Shown piece after piece: positions 9,599 through 18,480 of a stretch of DNA of 64,000 nucleotides (position 1 is its first letter; each line of letters starts with the position of its first letter). This DNA comes from Candidatus Hydrogenedentota bacterium (GTDB lineage: Bacteria > Hydrogenedentota > Hydrogenedentia > Hydrogenedentales > CAILVY01): contig JAKQOG010000078.1 in assembly GCA_029565395.1 (NCBI GenBank), forward strand, positions 1-64,000, given 5' to 3'. Made by a program: the position numbers and the translations under genes. The notes below the pieces were generated by a model. That model searched no databases. It saw only the letters and a program-made list of their open reading frames with translations, and was not told the origin of the DNA.

Positions 9599-9880
9599 TT
9601 AAATAAGCTGGCAAATCCGCTCGGCCACGTATTCCACGATCTCCTGGACGCGATAGGTTCCTTCCTGAATCCGTTGCTTTGCCCGTTCTACTTCTTCCAG
9701 GCGGATTTCCTCTGCCTTGCTCTTTTGCTGGCTTTTGGCCATGGCCGCCGCTTTCGCGGTCCGGCTGATGGTGAGATCATCCTGAAGCTCGGTCAGGATG
9801 CGGGCATCTTTCTCTCGCCGGAGCGACTGCGGCTTTAGAGCCGCCGCTTCTGCGATTTTCTCTATGCCTGCAATTTCCAT
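9599..9880 (-). CDS. Small protein, possibly FlgM-like anti-sigma factor
   Basis: 93 aa, charged, largely helical, no signal peptide or membrane segment. The C-terminal part (AKQRIQEGTYRVQEIVEYVAER) resembles the FlgM sigma-28-binding region, where a '.I..GtY.v....vA..' pattern is usual, and the length fits FlgM. The N-terminal half is not recognisable. No flagellar genes are in the window, so the role is inference only. GGAG lies 10 nt before the ATG. It is convergent to the porin gene and divergent from the pseudopilin operon. Could equally be an unrelated regulator. Confidence 0.45.
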   Translation of the reverse strand: MEIAGIEKIAEAAALKPQSLRREKDARILTELQDDLTISRTAKAAAMAKSQQKSKAEEIRLEEVERAKQRIQEGTYRVQEIVEYVAERICQLI

Positions 9881-10431
9881 GACTCTTTTGCTCCATCGTT
9901 TTCAATTCTTCCATACAGTCATATCGGCATAAGGAAGCCGTTGCTTTAATTCCATTTTTCCCATGACACTGCGATTGCCCCGATTCCATCGGCAATCCGG
10001 CGATAGGCATCAGCCTTTGTGTATTGCACACTGGCAGAGATCCTGTCCACCCTGCCCAACGTTCGCTTACACCAAGGGATATCTCCTGCCTGCGCGCCCA
10101 GGATGAGAAGAGCATTTATTATGGAGAAGATCTATACGCGTATAGTCCGAGGCTTTGGCGATTTTTTCATCCGGAAGATAGTAGGATTTGCATGTATTCA
10201 TATATTTATCATATTGTAACACAAAAAGCTATTAATTCCTGCATATGTCCTAATTTGTGAGGAATATTCCATTCTGAAATGAGGGAAATTCCCCGGACTT
10301 TTTTGCTATTGATAGTTACTCTTACAAAGAAGCGGGGAAAAGGGGATATTTTAGTATTATTCGACATCTACTATGTTTCGGTATGAAATATGCGTCCTTT
10401 CACGTATGAGTGCAATTTGGAGCTGTTAACG
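9881..10431. other. 550-nt intergenic region before the pseudopilin operon
   Basis: No convincing gene: the ORFs in the track are unrelated to known families and overlap in several frames. The right half is AT-rich. Two short palindromes stand out, GGAATATTCC (10261-10270) and GGGAAATTCCC (10283-10293), with centres about 22 bp apart, which is close to two helical turns and so operator-like. A weak TTCGAC-16-TATGAA promoter candidate lies at 10360-10387. Confidence 0.4.
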
Positions 10432-10866
10432 ATGATAACAAAAAGAAATAAAGGGATGACGCTGATAGAACTGATGTTCGCAGCGGGAATCGTGGCCATG
10501 GCGTTGGCCATGCTCTTTGGCTCCCTGCTCAGCCTTTCCCTGATGGGGCAAGTGAATAAGAGCCGCATGGACGCCATTGCTTCGTTGAATAATATCATGG
10601 AGCAGGTCAATACTCTTCCGTATGAGAACCTGGTGACCTTTGTTCCCCCGGTGGATTCTTGTGGTCCGGGAGTGTCCCGTCAGGTGAGCATTCAATTGGT
10701 GGTTCCGGGAGCGGAAGGAACTGACCCTACTCTGGTTTCCATCCCGCTTCCCGCGGGTTATGCCAACCCCATTCCGAATCCCGTGGAAGTGCGTGTGACG
10801 CTCGCTTGGCAAGAACAGAACGGCTATGTGTTTCAAATCATGGCCTCCACCATGAAAGGGCGGTAA
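10432..10866 (+). CDS. Type IV pilin-like / minor pseudopilin (PilV-like)
   Basis: 144 aa. Start moved from the track's 10390 to ATG 10432, which has TTGGAG 9 nt upstream and gives a short basic leader (MITKRNKG) before the prepilin peptidase site. After the Gly comes MTLIELMFAAGIVAMALAM, with Glu at +5 and the hydrophobic N-terminal helix of class III signal peptides. The rest fits the PilV/GspI-type minor pilins. First gene of a tight set (gap 2 nt to the next), so the products probably assemble together at a pilus or pseudopilus tip in the inner membrane. No ATPase, platform protein or secretin is in the window. Confidence 0.8.
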   Translation: MITKRNKGMTLIELMFAAGIVAMALAMLFGSLLSLSLMGQVNKSRMDAIASLNNIMEQVNTLPYENLVTFVPPVDSCGPGVSRQVSIQLVVPGAEGTDPTLVSIPLPAGYANPIPNPVEVRVTLAWQEQNGYVFQIMASTMKGR

Positions 10867-10868
10867 GC

Positions 10869-11486
10869 ATGAGAAACCAAGGCATGACCATGCTGGAAGT
10901 AATGTTCGCCATGGCAATATTCACCGTGATTATGGGCGCGCTCTTTGCCCTCATGCTGGGATTCACCGACACCACGGAAATCCGGGATATCCAAGCTACA
11001 TCCTACGATGAAGCGCGTCGTGCCCTGTCTTCGATTCTCCCGGATATCCGGCAAGCCTCCCGCATGTCGATTAACTGGGCCCAGTTGCCTGGGGAAACGA
11101 TCTCGTATCGCGTGCCGGTGGATGCCGACGGAAACGGTTTTGCCGTTGATCAGAGTAACAAAGCGGAACTCAGCCAGCCCCGGACCCTCAGCCGGGATGC
11201 CAATGATGTTAACCGGGACGGACGCTCGGCCAATCAACTCGTTTGCAGCAGCGGAGGCGTAACGCGGGTGTTGGCCAATGATCTTTCTCCCGATTCGGAA
11301 CAGCCAGATGCATCCGGCGTATTCGGTCCCGCGCAGGATGTGAACCAAAACGGGCAAATGGATCGGGGCATTTGGTTTGAACCCTTTGGGCAGGGGCTCC
11401 GCATTACCATTCAGACTCAGGGAACGACCCGGGAAAACCGAATTATCCGGTCGACGTTCCAGGAAGTCGTAATACCGAGGAATTAG
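10869..11486 (+). CDS. Type IV pilin-like / minor pseudopilin (PilW/GspJ-like)
   Basis: 205 aa. The track start (10806) lies inside the previous gene; the real start is ATG 10869, two bases after its stop, giving leader MRNQG followed by MTMLEVMFAMAIFTVIMGAL. Glu at +5 is conserved. The size and the SSILPDIRQASRM stretch suit the PilW/GspJ class, in which the globular domain follows a long N-terminal helix. Translation is probably coupled to the first pilin. The C-terminal part is rich in Asp/Asn (DVNRDGRSANQ, DVNQNGQMDRG), which looks like metal-binding or surface-exposed loops; this is unusual for a minor pilin but echoed in the next gene. Confidence 0.78.
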   Translation: MRNQGMTMLEVMFAMAIFTVIMGALFALMLGFTDTTEIRDIQATSYDEARRALSSILPDIRQASRMSINWAQLPGETISYRVPVDADGNGFAVDQSNKAELSQPRTLSRDANDVNRDGRSANQLVCSSGGVTRVLANDLSPDSEQPDASGVFGPAQDVNQNGQMDRGIWFEPFGQGLRITIQTQGTTRENRIIRSTFQEVVIPRN

Positions 11487-11489
11487 CCT

Positions 11490-13208
11490 ATGAAACACAC
11501 GTTACAGAATCGCACGCAAGGCATGGCCTTGATCCTGTCCCTCTTTTTCGTCACGGTGGCCATTCTTCTATTGACCGGTCTGTCCATGCGGCTGATCAAC
11601 CAGGATCGGCAGGTTGAGCATTATGTGTTCCATGAACAATGCTTTAATGGGTTGGAAGCCGCCTTTGCCGCCTGCAAAACGGAAATTGAGAACGGCGAAG
11701 ATGGCAAGGTGGGTCTGGGCAGTTATACCGTCATTCCTGGAGTTTTTCCCGATTTTGACTCCTTCGGCGTGACCCCCATGACTATGGCCTCGTGCCCACA
11801 GATTCAGTTCTTTGGCTTCGGCCATAGTTGGGCCATGGACGGCGTGGATAACAACGGAAACGGTCAAATCGATGAAGGCGGCGAATGGTGCATGTTTTCG
11901 TTTTATGCCGCGGCAAAGTATGGCGCCAATACCCGGCGGATGGAAGCCGTTCTTGCCGGCCGCGATGTCAATGTGTGGAGGAATGCCATTTTTGCCGGGG
12001 GCGGTCAGGTCGGCGGTGTGATTAAGGGGAATGTCAGCATTCACGGCTCGGTGCATATTCTCGGCAATAATCTGCCGAGCGGCGGTCAAGCCCTTGCCGC
12101 CTTGGATATGAGCGGCACCAGCCTGATCCACAACAATTATGATGGTATTCCCGCCGATTTGGCGCTCCGCGTGCCCGCTCTCGCCACCATCGACTGGAAT
12201 GGCGAAGCGGTGGAGTGTATGGAAGCCAACCTGCGCGTGAAACATGGTCTGGTCGGATTGTCCGGAAATTCCGAAGTGGGATCCATGGACATATTCGGCA
12301 ACAGTTTCAAGGAAACCATGGATGGAACCTATGTGAACGATGGCTGGACTGGCAACGCTGTGACCCCCGACGGCGGGCGCGGCGACCCCAAGAGCGTCTG
12401 GAGCGACAATGGCTGGGATGAACTCTACGACTTGGGTGATAAGGTGCCCATGCCTTTCCTTCAGGATGACTGGCGTTCGCCGGGTACAGGTGCGAAAGTC
12501 TGGGATCCCGCCACCAATGACTGGTACACCCATGAGGACTATTTTGACCAGGTGTTAGTGGCCGATCCCTTTAATAAAAATGATGGCGTGTATAACGGCG
12601 ATATTGACATTTACACGATGGGCAACAGTTTCTATTGGAATGCCACGACCAACACCACGCTTGTGGGTTCCTTGCCCGCCGTGCCCCCTGCCGCCACCGA
12701 CGACTACCTCCTCTTCAATCCCAGTGCGGCCGGCGGCCCTGTGCTTCAGGTTAACGGTCAAGTTACTGTCAACGGCAAAGTCACTATTCGCGGCAAATCA
12801 AACAAGCCTACCGTCTATTACAGCGGCCGTGCCGCGTTGCTTGTCCATGGCGATGTTCAACTGGACTGCAATCTGCTCACCTGCAACAACGGCAATCCGG
12901 CTAATGCCGCAAACAGCTTCCCAGTAAATAACTTCCTGGGCATTATGGCGGAAAACAATATGATTGTGGGGTCTGTGGCGCAGGTTTCCTTGATGGGCGC
13001 GTTTTATGCCCAGAATACGATTTCTTCCTCCAAACAATCCAATGTCATGGGCACCTTTGTGTCGAATTATTTTGACATGGGCACGAATGTCCCTTCGATT
13101 TTCCAAGTGCCTCAACTGGCGGATAATCTGCCTCTGGGAATGATCGGGAATTACCCCATCATGTCGCTTTCACAAATAACGTGGCGCGAATTGGGCGTTA
13201 CACTTTAA
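11490..13208 (+). CDS. PilX-like pilus assembly protein with repetitive beta domain
   Basis: 572 aa. The N-terminus (NRTQGMALILSLFFVTVAILLLTGLSMR) is the PilX-type hydrophobic helix; it lacks the usual Glu+5, as is common for PilX/GspK-like proteins. A loop DGVDNNGNGQIDEGG near residue 115 has the spacing of a calcium-binding DxDxDG motif. The central and C-terminal parts (GNVSIHGSVHILGNN, VNGQVTVNGKVTIRGKSN) read like a repetitive beta-helix/polymer-forming domain. It is much longer than a standard PilX (about 170-200 aa), so it may be a tip adhesin. Third gene of the pseudopilin operon, 3 nt after the previous stop. Confidence 0.75.
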   Translation: MKHTLQNRTQGMALILSLFFVTVAILLLTGLSMRLINQDRQVEHYVFHEQCFNGLEAAFAACKTEIENGEDGKVGLGSYTVIPGVFPDFDSFGVTPMTMASCPQIQFFGFGHSWAMDGVDNNGNGQIDEGGEWCMFSFYAAAKYGANTRRMEAVLAGRDVNVWRNAIFAGGGQVGGVIKGNVSIHGSVHILGNNLPSGGQALAALDMSGTSLIHNNYDGIPADLALRVPALATIDWNGEAVECMEANLRVKHGLVGLSGNSEVGSMDIFGNSFKETMDGTYVNDGWTGNAVTPDGGRGDPKSVWSDNGWDELYDLGDKVPMPFLQDDWRSPGTGAKVWDPATNDWYTHEDYFDQVLVADPFNKNDGVYNGDIDIYTMGNSFYWNATTNTTLVGSLPAVPPAATDDYLLFNPSAAGGPVLQVNGQVTVNGKVTIRGKSNKPTVYYSGRAALLVHGDVQLDCNLLTCNNGNPANAANSFPVNNFLGIMAENNMIVGSVAQVSLMGAFYAQNTISSSKQSNVMGTFVSNYFDMGTNVPSIFQVPQLADNLPLGMIGNYPIMSLSQITWRELGVTL

Positions 13209-13281
13209 TTGTTAGTACACGACCGAAATCCTGCGGCCGGCCGCGGGGAGGGTTCGGATCACAGTTGGGAGAAGTGTGAAT

Positions 13282-13809
13282 ATGCGCATTACACCACGAA
13301 ACGTATTTATCCTATGCGCCTTGGTGGTATTGATAATCGGCGCCGTTTTGCTTTTAAAGAAAACGAGCAACGCCCAACAGGGCGATGGGAGTGTGAGTCA
13401 GGCGGTGTCCGGCGTTCAGCAAGTCAATATGGACCCGCAGAAGTTCAAACCCGCCCTGCCCCCCAAAATCCTGACGGTGCAAGAAGAAACAAAGGCGAAA
13501 ATCGCGGAGTATCAGAAGACTGTAGAGGCCGAGCCGAATGCGGAGAATACCCCGGCGCTTATTTTTGCCATGGGGAACCTCTACCTGCAAAAACTCATGG
13601 AGTATGAAGAAGCCGCGCATTGTTACGAAACGCTTATCGAGAAGTATCCGAACGCGCCCAATACCGTCGATGCCTATGCGCAGTTAAGCACCTGCTATGA
13701 ACTCCTGAATGACGGGGAAAAGCTTAACCGCCTCCACAATGACATGATGAAAAAGTTCCCGCCCGAATCCCAGGAGTACCAATACGCCAAGTCGAAACTG
13801 GGGTTGTAG
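13282..13809 (+). CDS. Membrane-anchored TPR-like protein of the pilin operon
   Basis: 175 aa from ATG 13282 (GGGAG 10 nt upstream; the track's GTG 13276 is too close to that motif). One N-terminal membrane segment (FILCALVVLIIGAVLLL) is followed by a low-complexity linker and two helix-turn-helix units of TPR type (LYLQKLMEYEEAAHCYETLI, AYAQLSTCYELLNDGEKL). This resembles PilF/YbgF-type assembly factors that dock on secretion or pilus components. It follows the PilX-like gene after 73 nt that include a 12-bp palindrome GCGGCCGGCCGC, so it is probably the last gene of the operon. Confidence 0.65.
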   Translation: MRITPRNVFILCALVVLIIGAVLLLKKTSNAQQGDGSVSQAVSGVQQVNMDPQKFKPALPPKILTVQEETKAKIAEYQKTVEAEPNAENTPALIFAMGNLYLQKLMEYEEAAHCYETLIEKYPNAPNTVDAYAQLSTCYELLNDGEKLNRLHNDMMKKFPPESQEYQYAKSKLGL

Positions 13810-13926
13810 GGCGCACGCCATTTTGGCGGGTTTTCATTCTCAAAAGCGCTTACGGGACACCCAAAAGGCTTGTTTCGACGGCTTTATCGCTCGAAGGCCC
13901 CCCAAGCCCCCAAGTATACAATATAG

Positions 13927-13945
13927 TGTAGTTACATAAACTACA
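13927..13945. promoter_or_regulatory. Operator-like inverted repeat TGTAGTT-N5-AACTACA
   Basis: Perfect 7-bp half-sites separated by 5 bp in an AT-rich stretch, about 125 bp upstream of the histidine kinase gene and 70 bp upstream of its putative promoter. Geometry fits a dimeric regulator site. Which protein binds is unknown; the downstream NtrC-type regulator is one candidate. Confidence 0.4.
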
Positions 13946-14015
13946 ATTTTCGGGCAAACACAAACCCCACTTTTCAAAACCCTCCAAAATGTCGTGCCCC
14001 CGGGGTTGTAGTCAT

Positions 14016-14045
14016 TTGGCGATATTCCCGTCCACGCGGTATACT
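14016..14045 (+). promoter_or_regulatory. Putative promoter of the two-component operon
   Basis: TTGGCG (14016-14021), spacer 18, TATACT (14040-14045). Transcription would start near 14052, leaving 19 nt before ATG 14071 but only 7 before the track's TTG 14059, which favours the ATG. Confidence 0.45.
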
Positions 14046-14070
14046 GAGTAAAACGCGATTGGACAGGCGC

Positions 14071-16188
14071 ATGTCACTCGGCACCCGGATTGGTCTTTAT
14101 CTGTTGATAGCCGTCACCGTCTATGGAGTGCTGGATTATTCGATCCAGCGCTGGGTGATTCTGCCCAGTTTTGAGAAACTTGAACGGCGCGATGCAGCGG
14201 AGAACCTGGACCGGTGCGCCTCGGCAATTCAACGCGAACTCAAACACCTGGATATCTTCTGCCGGGACTGGTCCGCCTGGGATGACAGCTATGCCTTTAT
14301 CGTGAGTGGCAATCCCGAATACATCAAGGCGAATCTTATCGATCTTACTTTTACGGACAACCGGTTAAGCCTGATCTTTTTTGTCGATATTCATGGCAAA
14401 GTCGTCTGGGGGCGATTCTTCGATCTCGAACAAAACAAACCCGCGGAGCTGGACAAATTTCCCCCTTCCTCGTGGGCTTTGAACAACCCCCTGCTGCAAC
14501 ACAAGTCAGAGGACAGCTCTCTGTCCGGTATTCTGCTTACGCGGGCGGGGGCCATGCTTGTGGTATCCCGGCCCATCATTACCACCCTGAACATGGGCCC
14601 TATCCGCGGCTCATTAATAATGGGCCGCCTGCTGGACAATACATTAATCACTTCCATCGCGGAACAGATTAAGGCCGCCGTGGAAATCAAGCCCATCGTG
14701 GAGAACTGGCTCTCGCCTGAAGATCTGGACCACCTTAGCGCCCTGACCCCGGAGCACCCCTATCATTACGCGGAGCACGGGATGCGTAATCTACATGTCT
14801 GCACGACGTACGCCGGGATGGATGGGAAACCCGTCCTGTGGATTCAGGCAACGATCAACCGCTACATCATGGCACAAGGTATGGATACCGTTTGGATGGC
14901 CCGGTTGTCCATGGTCGTCATAGGCTTGCTCGTGTTCCTGGTTGTCTTGTTGTCCATCCGTTTTTCCGTCACCAAACCCCTTGCCCATCTAACCGGCCAT
15001 GTCACTCGAGTTACCAAGGAAGAGGATTTGGCTTCACTGGAACTGCCGCCCCGGCGCGATGAAATAGGCCTCCTCACGCGCGAGTTCAATCATATGGTGC
15101 GCCGAATCCAAAACGACAATGCCGAACGGCGGCAAGCCGAAAAGGCCTTGCGGGAACAGGAAACGTGGATTCATACGGTTTTGGATACGGCGCCTGACGG
15201 CATCGTCACGATCGATGAAAACGGGCTGCTGAAAACGGTTAATCCCGCGTTTGAGCGCCTCTTCGGATATACCGCCCAGGAAATGATTGGGCGGTCCCTT
15301 ACCGATTTTATTCCCGTTGCCCTCGAGAAGAAACCGGAAGGAACAGAGGAAGCCACACACACGGTTGTAGAGACCATTGGCCATCATAAAAAGGGCGGCA
15401 TGGTACCGCTGTTATGGACGCAAAGCGAAGCCACCATCAGCGGGAAACGCGTTTTCATCGGGATAGTCCGTGATATCACTGAATTCAAAGCCATGCACGA
15501 TAAAGTCCTTCGGGCGGAACACCTCGCCGCGCTCGGAGAAATGGGCGCTTCCGTAGCCCATGAAGTCCGCAATCCCCTTGCCGGCATTAGCAGCGCCGCC
15601 CAAGTGCTTCGGGAAACGCTTCCCCCGGACGATAGCCGCCGGGAGGTTATCCAGGAAATGCTGGATGAAGTTGCGCGCGTCGAAACCATCATACGGCGCC
15701 TGCTCATGCTGGCAAAATCCTGGGCGCCGGCGAAAGAGCCGATCAATGCATTCTTGCTTGCCGCACGCATTTCCCGCGAAGCCCGTGAACGCCCCCCCTG
15801 GGAACACATCGAATTCCTTTTCGAAGGAAGCGATACGCTCTCGATCTTCGCGGATCCCGCCCTCATCGAACAGGTATTCTGGAACATCCTGCAAAATGCC
15901 GCCGACGCTCTCGCCGCGCAAACCGCTCCCAAGCGGATTGCCTGGCGATTTGAAAACCTTGCCGGTGGCGCCCGCATCGTGATCAAAGACAATGGGTGCG
16001 GCATGCCGCAGGAGATTGTGGACAGGCTGTTTAATCCTTTTTTCACCACGAAAACCTATGGAACGGGCCTGGGACTCCTGATCTGTCAGCGTATCGTCGA
16101 GGCTCATGGCGGAACAATCTCCGCCGCAAGCCTGCCTGGAGAAGGAACGGAAATTATTGTGGTACTGCCCCAAGGAGAGCAAGCATGA
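14071..16188 (+). CDS. Membrane sensor histidine kinase, CHASE4-HAMP-PAS-HisKA-HATPase
   Basis: About 705 aa. An N-terminal membrane segment, an extracytoplasmic CHASE4 domain (about 35-250; FCRDWSAWDDSYAFI is the CHASE4 hallmark), a second membrane segment near 275-297, HAMP, a PAS domain (DTAPDGIVTIDENG, about 365-480), the H-box AHEVRNPLAGISS with the phospho-accepting His near 496, the N box (NILQNAADAL) and G boxes (DNGCGMP, TGLGLLICQRI). All catalytic motifs are intact, so it should autophosphorylate and pass phosphate to the response regulator encoded next. The two genes overlap by ATGA. Start TTG 14059 is possible but ATG 14071 is better placed relative to the putative promoter. Ligand unknown. 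Confidence 0.88.
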   Translation: MSLGTRIGLYLLIAVTVYGVLDYSIQRWVILPSFEKLERRDAAENLDRCASAIQRELKHLDIFCRDWSAWDDSYAFIVSGNPEYIKANLIDLTFTDNRLSLIFFVDIHGKVVWGRFFDLEQNKPAELDKFPPSSWALNNPLLQHKSEDSSLSGILLTRAGAMLVVSRPIITTLNMGPIRGSLIMGRLLDNTLITSIAEQIKAAVEIKPIVENWLSPEDLDHLSALTPEHPYHYAEHGMRNLHVCTTYAGMDGKPVLWIQATINRYIMAQGMDTVWMARLSMVVIGLLVFLVVLLSIRFSVTKPLAHLTGHVTRVTKEEDLASLELPPRRDEIGLLTREFNHMVRRIQNDNAERRQAEKALREQETWIHTVLDTAPDGIVTIDENGLLKTVNPAFERLFGYTAQEMIGRSLTDFIPVALEKKPEGTEEATHTVVETIGHHKKGGMVPLLWTQSEATISGKRVFIGIVRDITEFKAMHDKVLRAEHLAALGEMGASVAHEVRNPLAGISSAAQVLRETLPPDDSRREVIQEMLDEVARVETIIRRLLMLAKSWAPAKEPINAFLLAARISREARERPPWEHIEFLFEGSDTLSIFADPALIEQVFWNILQNAADALAAQTAPKRIAWRFENLAGGARIVIKDNGCGMPQEIVDRLFNPFFTTKTYGTGLGLLICQRIVEAHGGTISAASLPGEGTEIIVVLPQGEQA

Positions 16189-17552
16189 CCCCGCGTATTT
16201 TGGTGGTGGATGATGAAAAGTTAATCCGATGGTCCCTCGGCGAGTGTTTCCGCAAGGAAGGGTTCCAAGTTGAACTTGCGGGCGATGGCGCCGCCGCCGC
16301 CGCCTTCCTCGAAAAACATGATGTCGACCTCGCATTGCTCGATCTGCGGCTCCCCGACACGGACGGCATACAGCTTCTTAAAAAAGCGCACGATGAAATC
16401 CCGGGGCTCCCCGTCATCATTATTACCGCTTTTTCCAGCATCGACAGCGCTGTCGAGGCCATGCGATGCGGCGCGGTGGACTACATCACCAAACCCTTTA
16501 ATATGGACGAATTGATGATTTCCGTCAGACGCGTCCTCGATACCGAATCCATCCGGCAACGCCTTTCTTCCCATATTAATGAAGAAAAGGTGCGCTTCGG
16601 ACTCGGCAATATTGTCGGTGAAAGCCCCAAAATGATTGATATCCGGCGCCTTGTGCGGCGTATCGCCCGGAGTGAAACCACGTCCATCCTCCTTCTTGGA
16701 GAAAGCGGAACCGGCAAAGACATGATTGCCCGCGCCATCCATTACGAGTCCGCCCGCGCCGACAAACCCTTCATGAACATTACCAGCACCGCCTTGCCCG
16801 AAACCCTGTTGGAATCGCAAATCTTCGGCCATGAAAAAGGGGCCTTCACGGACGCCCGCGAGCTGAAAAAGGGACTCTTCGAATTCGCCGACGGCGGTTC
16901 CGTCTATCTTGATGAAATCGGCGATATGCAACCCGCGTTGCAGGCGAAATTATTGCGCGTTCTCGAAGACAGAGCCTTCAAGCGGGTTGGTGGAACCGAT
17001 GATATCCGGGTCGACGTCCGCGTCATCGCCGCCACCAACCGGAATATCCATGAGGCGATGAAAACCGGGCAATTCCGAGAAGACCTCTTTTACCGCCTCA
17101 GCGCCGTCCCCATAGTTGTGCCGCCCCTCCGTGAAAGAAAGGAAGACCTTCCCGCACTCGCCAACCACTTCCTACAGCTCTATAACCATGAATTCCACCG
17201 CGACATTAGCCCTCTTTCCACCGAGGTAGTCGAAAAGCTCTCCACCTACAATTGGCCCGGAAATGTCCGCGAGTTGCGTAATGTCATTGAGCGCGCGGCC
17301 TTACTGGCAAAAGAAGACACCCTAATGGAAAGCGATGTGATGCTCGGAACCGCCTTGCTTGGACACATCCAACCTGCCGTTGCCTGCTTCCGCCTCCCAG
17401 AAGAGGGGTGCAACATGGAAGAAGTGGAAAAAATGCTGCTCCAACAGGCCTTGGAACGTACGCAGGGCAATCGTACCCGCGCCGCGGAACTCCTCGGGAT
17501 GACCCGCGACCAAATTCGATACAAAATGGAGAAATTTGACTTAAACGTCTAG
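16185..17552 (+). CDS. Sigma-54-dependent response regulator (NtrC/ZraR type) with GAFTDA loop
   Basis: 455 aa: receiver domain with acidic pocket (VVDDE) and phospho-accepting Asp in LLDLRLPD, AAA+ domain with Walker A GESGTGKD and Walker B (VYLDEIGDM), arginine fingers region and NWPGNVRELRN, and a Fis-type helix-turn-helix at the C-terminus (GNRTRAAELLGMTRDQIRYKM). The sigma-54 contact loop reads GAFTDA where most family members have GAFTGA; this substitution exists naturally in some subgroups and is not proof of inactivity. Cognate partner of the upstream kinase (4-nt overlap). The operon's targets are not visible; nearby pilin and lipoprotein genes are candidates. Confidence 0.92.
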   Translation: MTPRILVVDDEKLIRWSLGECFRKEGFQVELAGDGAAAAAFLEKHDVDLALLDLRLPDTDGIQLLKKAHDEIPGLPVIIITAFSSIDSAVEAMRCGAVDYITKPFNMDELMISVRRVLDTESIRQRLSSHINEEKVRFGLGNIVGESPKMIDIRRLVRRIARSETTSILLLGESGTGKDMIARAIHYESARADKPFMNITSTALPETLLESQIFGHEKGAFTDARELKKGLFEFADGGSVYLDEIGDMQPALQAKLLRVLEDRAFKRVGGTDDIRVDVRVIAATNRNIHEAMKTGQFREDLFYRLSAVPIVVPPLRERKEDLPALANHFLQLYNHEFHRDISPLSTEVVEKLSTYNWPGNVRELRNVIERAALLAKEDTLMESDVMLGTALLGHIQPAVACFRLPEEGCNMEEVEKMLLQQALERTQGNRTRAAELLGMTRDQIRYKMEKFDLNV

Positions 17553-17672
17553 CCAGCGCGGGATTTCCCCAGCCCGCTGTGGAATTTCACGTCTAAGAAT
17601 TCCCGAACCCTCTTTCCTCCATTTTTTATTAAAATATTATAACATATTGATATATAATCACTTACACTTTTT

Positions 17673-17700
17673 TTGAAGTATTTTTCAAATCTGGTATAAA
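17673..17700 (+). promoter_or_regulatory. Sigma-70-type promoter for the DUF4382 lipoprotein gene
   Basis: TTGAAG (17673-17678), spacer 16, TATAAA (17695-17700) in a markedly AT-rich intergenic region. Predicted start near 17707 leaves about 60 nt before ATG 17769. Confidence 0.55.
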
Positions 17701-17768
17701 TGTTGCTGTTATCGTAAACATAAATGCTTCAGAAGTCCCGAACGGAAGTTCACATGAGGAGAGTTACG

Positions 17769-18467
17769 ATGGACGGGATGGCTGGAAGCTATAAGGGAAT
17801 ACGAGGTGTGTTTGCTCCGGGCTTGATGATACTGTTGATGGTGGTGTTGGCTGGGGGGTGCCCCCAGCCAAATGGCCCCGCCAAACTAGTCATCGTCATG
17901 GGGAGCGGTGAACTTTCCGCAGGGGAAAATCAAAAAGACGCGATAGATCTCAGTGAAATAGACACTCTTTATGTGAGCATTCATAAAGTAACGTTGGATT
18001 ATGTGGGACTCGATAATCTAACAGAGGGTGATGTGGCCTCGGATGAGGGTATGTCCTCGGAGGAAGGTGACCTTTCCTCCGAGGAGGATCAAACAACTCT
18101 GGGAAGCTTGGGACAGATCACGGTGTTCGAGGGCGATCTGCGCATGGACATCCGCGATCTGTCTTCCGTCTCAGAGATACTTTCCACCGTAGATGTGGAG
18201 CCGGGATACTATACTAAGATTCGCCTTTCAATCGGAGAACCGGAATTGCGGCTCGCTTCCGCGCCGGATGTTGCCATCATGGATATCCACCTTACGGCCA
18301 ACGCACGTCTTTTCGTCTCAGAAACCTTTAACCTGCCCGATGGGCAAACCTCCATCCTGACGCTGGATTTTCAGGATCTTCACCTTGTTGAAACAGGCCA
18401 CGGGGGCTATGTCTGGACTCCACAGCTCCGCGCCGATGTTCACGTAGAGGCCGTCGAAGGGGAATAA
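17769..18467 (+). CDS. DUF4382 lipoprotein
   Basis: 232 aa starting at ATG 17769 (AGGAG 7 nt upstream; the track's earlier start at 17724 lacks a site). Signal peptide ends in lipobox LAGGC followed by PQPNGP. The mature part matches DUF4382, a surface lipoprotein domain of unknown function with an Ig-like beta fold: IDTLYVSIHKVTLD, DIRDLSSVSEILSTVDVEPGYYTKIRLSI. An acidic low-complexity insert (EGMSSEEGDLSSEED) near 95-115 interrupts the domain. Single gene with its own promoter, convergent to the NagA-like gene only 13 nt away, with no room for a terminator between them. Confidence 0.75.
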   Translation: MDGMAGSYKGIRGVFAPGLMILLMVVLAGGCPQPNGPAKLVIVMGSGELSAGENQKDAIDLSEIDTLYVSIHKVTLDYVGLDNLTEGDVASDEGMSSEEGDLSSEEDQTTLGSLGQITVFEGDLRMDIRDLSSVSEILSTVDVEPGYYTKIRLSIGEPELRLASAPDVAIMDIHLTANARLFVSETFNLPDGQTSILTLDFQDLHLVETGHGGYVWTPQLRADVHVEAVEGE

Positions 18468-18480
18468 GTTCCGGCCCTGC

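Noticed and set aside
15412-16335. 307-aa minus-strand ORF over the kinase and regulator genes
   Set aside because: Antisense shadow of the HisKA/HATPase region with no protein features of its own.
17553-17600. Possible terminator after the response regulator gene
   Set aside because: The stem CAGCGCGGG/CCCGCTG has a two-base bulge and no T-run.
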